64,000 nt of DNA, from assembly GCA_964007475.1 (NCBI GenBank), contig OZ023273.1:52125351-52189350 (forward strand), in the 5' to 3' direction. Positions 61,228 through 64,000 of this stretch are shown here, one piece after another (the first letter of the stretch is position 1; every line of letters begins with the position of its first letter). The position numbers and the translations under genes are program-made. This DNA is from Hybos culiciformis. Taxonomy: Eukaryota > Arthropoda > Insecta > Diptera > Hybotidae. Below the pieces are notes generated by a model, which did not search any database, was not told the DNA's origin, and saw only the letters and a list, made by a program, of their open reading frames with translations.

Positions 61228-63192
61228 TTAAAACAGTCTTTTTTGAACAATATAAAAAACACAAGCTAAAAAAAATAGAAATGCAAAAAATACTAAAATC
61301 TTGTCAGTGCATTCACGTCTACCATATTTTTTTAATAATTTTCCAGACTGGGTTATGGTTCCAGCAGTACTATGTAATTCATCTTTTGTACCGTCAACCG
61401 ATTGTGATGATTGAACTAAGGTTTCTAATGTTAAAGCTGACTTCTGTGTAGTTTCTGATAAATGTCTTGAAATTGACAACATTTTGTCGGTGACATTATC
61501 TTGTTGTGCAACTAGACCAGTTTTATTATGTCGACCACCCCGTTGCCTTAATTCATTATTAGATCCTTCTCCAGTCATTGATAGAAGCTCATCTCGATTA
61601 GCTTTCTCAATTTCCAACATTGTTGAAATATTTGCTTTACGGAATGATTGAAGTGTTTTGGAAAATTGTTCTCGATGAAAATCAATTTCTTTCAGCAGTT
61701 CTGGACTATTTTCATCTTTAGCCCAGTCATCAAATATTTCTATTAATTTACGTAAAGCTGACAATTTTGTTCTGCCAGCCTCATTAAGAGTTTCTAATTC
61801 AAAAATTGATCCACGAAACGCAACAATATCCTAAAAAAAAAAAAGATTAAAAATGAGTTTAAGTAAGTACGCATACCATATTGAACTAGGCAACAGTGAT
61901 GCCAGATTGAAAATTTAAAAATCCCTACAGCAAGCAAAAAATTTCCCTATTTTTCCCTATGTTATATAGATAATTTTCCCTACATTTTACCCTACATTTT
62001 TTTTTTAAAAAATACTGATATTTAGTTTTTTTTTCAAATTTTTTAAATAAAAAATTGATTTTTCATGTTTTTTTATGATATCTTTTTTATTTTTATATAT
62101 CAAAAAATTACAAATTTATTTTCAGTAACATTTAGATTTAGCATTAATTGTATAAAAAAAATAATCATTATTATTAATTTTATAAATTTTACTAAACAAA
62201 AAAAAAATCATTAAAAAAGTTAGGAACATATACTCTCCTCAGAAATGAAACAACGTATGATATTTATACGTCATTATTAGATAATAGCACCATTCGATTC
62301 CTCGTACTTGATTTTATAAGTACAACTATTTTGCAATATTCTTAATGTTGATTAAAATGTGTTTTTTAGATGAAAATTTTACGTTACTTGATATTTTTCC
62401 ATACATTTTTTTTAATTTTCAAATCTTTAAACTCAATTACTCGAAACTATACTTTTCATTATACAGCGTTTCATTTCTCAGCAGACGATATATACTTTAT
62501 AGTATTAATTATATAAAAAAATAAATATTGCATTTGTAATTATTAATATTTGCAATGAATTTAAGAAAAAAAATATTGGCCAACCAACATGATAAAAAAT
62601 CCCTACATTTTTTAACATTTGAAAAATCTGTCCCTTTTTCCCTACAGTGTCTTTTTATGACATAATTTCCCTACATGTAGGGAATATTCCCTACGTCTGG
62701 CATCACTGCTAGGCAACTATCTTTTAACAACAGACTATAACTTTAAATATAATACGTTGGTGCAGTTAAACTTACACCTACTTATCTATATCCTTACAGA
62801 ATTTATAGGCCGTGAAAAGGTTGCATTATTTATGAACTTTTACGATTGGTTTGATGTATTATAATATATTAAAGTATTGGAAACAAGGAGACAACAAACG
62901 ATCCGAAAATATAAAAATTAAATTGCGACTCGATTAACCAAAAAGGAAGATGATTAAAATTCATTGCTCACTATAGATAGTTCACCTACTGCAGAAAAAA
63001 TGTTGACATCGTGTCTTAATTTTTTAAACTTCAAATTATTTTTTTAGCAAAATAAAATCTTTATTTGTGGTGCAAAAACAAATTAAAAAGAAAAATAATT
63101 AATCCAACTTTATTTACCTGAATTATAGCTTTAACATGAAGATTATTATCAAGTATATCTTGACGTATTGAAGGCAAAGTAAATTTTTCCAT
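61228..63192 (-). CDS. BNIP1: SEC20 / BNIP1 vesicle transport SNARE
   Basis: Qb-type SNARE of the ER membrane acting with Syntaxin-18, Use1 and Sec22 in Golgi-to-ER retrograde transport. Two coding exons, 63192-63118 and 61830-61228, join in phase 0 for 225 residues (human BNIP1 has 228). The ATG begins MEKFTLPSIRQDIL and exon 1 ends KAIIQ before GTAAAT. An N-terminal helical region is followed by an ELLSMTGEG loop and an RQRGGRHNK basic stretch. The SNARE motif is at about 135-195 (TDKMLSISRHLSE ... TLVQSSQSV ... LLKKYGRRE). A single C-terminal anchor is at about 203-220 (ILVFFAFLFFLACVFYIV), ending QKRLF in the ER lumen. The 1287-bp intron contains a hAT MITE. Confidence 0.95.
61894..62708. 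mobile_element. hAT-type MITE in the SEC20 intron
   Basis: The terminal repeats are CAGTGATGCCAGA, perfect and inverted at both ends, flanked by identical 8-bp duplications CTAGGCAA (61886-61893 and 62709-62716). Subterminal TCCCTACA / TTTCCCTA phrases are clustered at both ends and mostly repeat in the same orientation. Length is 815 bp with no transposase. Confidence 0.92.
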
Positions 63193-64000
63193 TTTTTATT
63201 ACAATTAAATTTTTATATTAAAATTTTTATATTAAATATTAAAATCTTGAAATTATGCATGCAGAAAAAGAAATATACAAGAAAATTTCCAACAACAAAT
63301 TCTTATTTTGATTTCATTCGTCATCTGTCATAAATTTTTAGTCGACCCTCTGGGGGATTATTTTCGAATGAAATGAATTCAATTTTGCCACACTGACATA
63401 ATATAACTTTCCAGGACAGTTAATAACGGTAGGTACATTTTTTTTAATATGAAAATAAAATATATATAAAATAAAAAATACATTCACTAAAACTAGGAAC
63501 CATAGAAATAATAGGAACCCACAAAACTAAAAAATAAACATTATTCATCTGTCTCTCGTTCTCAAAACTTGAAAATTCTGTTTTGAAATGAAAGATTTAA
63601 GAAAGATAAACTTCGTATCTACTCTAGAAACTAGTAAATTGATTTCAACGATGTTTAAATAAAACATAAATGCACCTGTGTACATAAAATAAGTGTGAAA
63701 AAAAAATTTAAATAATAAATTTATTCAACATACCTAAATTAAGGGACAAGTGAAATGTTTCTTAAATAGGTAGGTATTACTGATTTTTATTACTAATATA
63801 TTTTGCAAATTTGTCGATATACCTCTACCTTCGTTATGTGCATTGTAAATTAAAAATTAAATGATAATTTTACAATAATTTTTATTCAAAGTTTTAATAT
63901 AACATCTAACCAATTTGTATCAGTGGATATTCAGTTTTTATTTAATCATTTTGTCTAATGAAACAAAAAGAAAATGTTGTATGATAGGTATGCATATTTT
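63193..64000. other. Upstream region of SEC20
   Basis: Must hold the SEC20 promoter and 5' UTR. A locally G+C-richer spot (CGACCCTCTGGGGG) lies at about 63342-63357. Beyond that the sequence is AT-rich, and I see no further gene before the window ends. Confidence 0.45.

Overview
The window is strongly AT-rich animal nuclear DNA, most probably from an insect. Its genes have many exons with GT-AG introns, often only 50-120 bp long. One gene is a GMC oxidoreductase of the insect glucose-dehydrogenase type and one exon fits the insect prohormone convertase PC2. Much of the intergenic DNA is small DNA transposons, Helitron-like elements and fold-back repeats. I cannot name the species.

Layout. 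Positions 1-7350 hold one complete two-exon GMC oxidoreductase gene (minus strand, 4768-6936; 626 residues ending in KDEL) beside two copies of a fold-back repeat. About 7.4-46.5 kb is a gene desert. It contains one isolated, convincing exon of a PC2-type proprotein convertase (minus strand, 19761-19868), a 5'-truncated non-LTR retrotransposon set between inverted copies of another repeat, a degenerate tRNA-derived SINE, at least three Helitron-like elements, several TIR elements with recognisable target duplications (pogo/Tigger-like, hAT, TTAA-flanked, TA-flanked), a 1.4-kb element with TIRs of about 255 bp, and a 200-N assembly gap.

From 46.5 kb to the end lies a compact block of three complete trafficking genes, which I rebuilt exon by exon with consistent reading phase. 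They are INPP5F/Sac2 (minus strand, 14 coding exons, 1036 residues), PIK3R4/VPS15 (plus strand, 15 coding exons, 1340 residues) and BNIP1/SEC20 (minus strand, 2 coding exons, 225 residues). INPP5F and PIK3R4 are head to head across 1.1 kb. PIK3R4 and SEC20 are tail to tail.

Function. VPS15 is the regulatory scaffold of the class III PI3-kinase that makes PI3P on endosomes and phagophores. Sac2 removes the 4-phosphate from PI4P on early endosomes. SEC20 is an ER SNARE for Golgi-to-ER retrograde transport. The shared intergenic region could co-regulate two enzymes of endosomal phosphoinositide turnover; that link is inference. I found no sign of an undescribed multi-gene system. The most unusual items are the KDEL-ended GMC enzyme, the orphan PC2 exon whose gene may enclose the GMC gene, a possible 39-nt cassette exon in INPP5F, and several nested or palindromic repeat structures.
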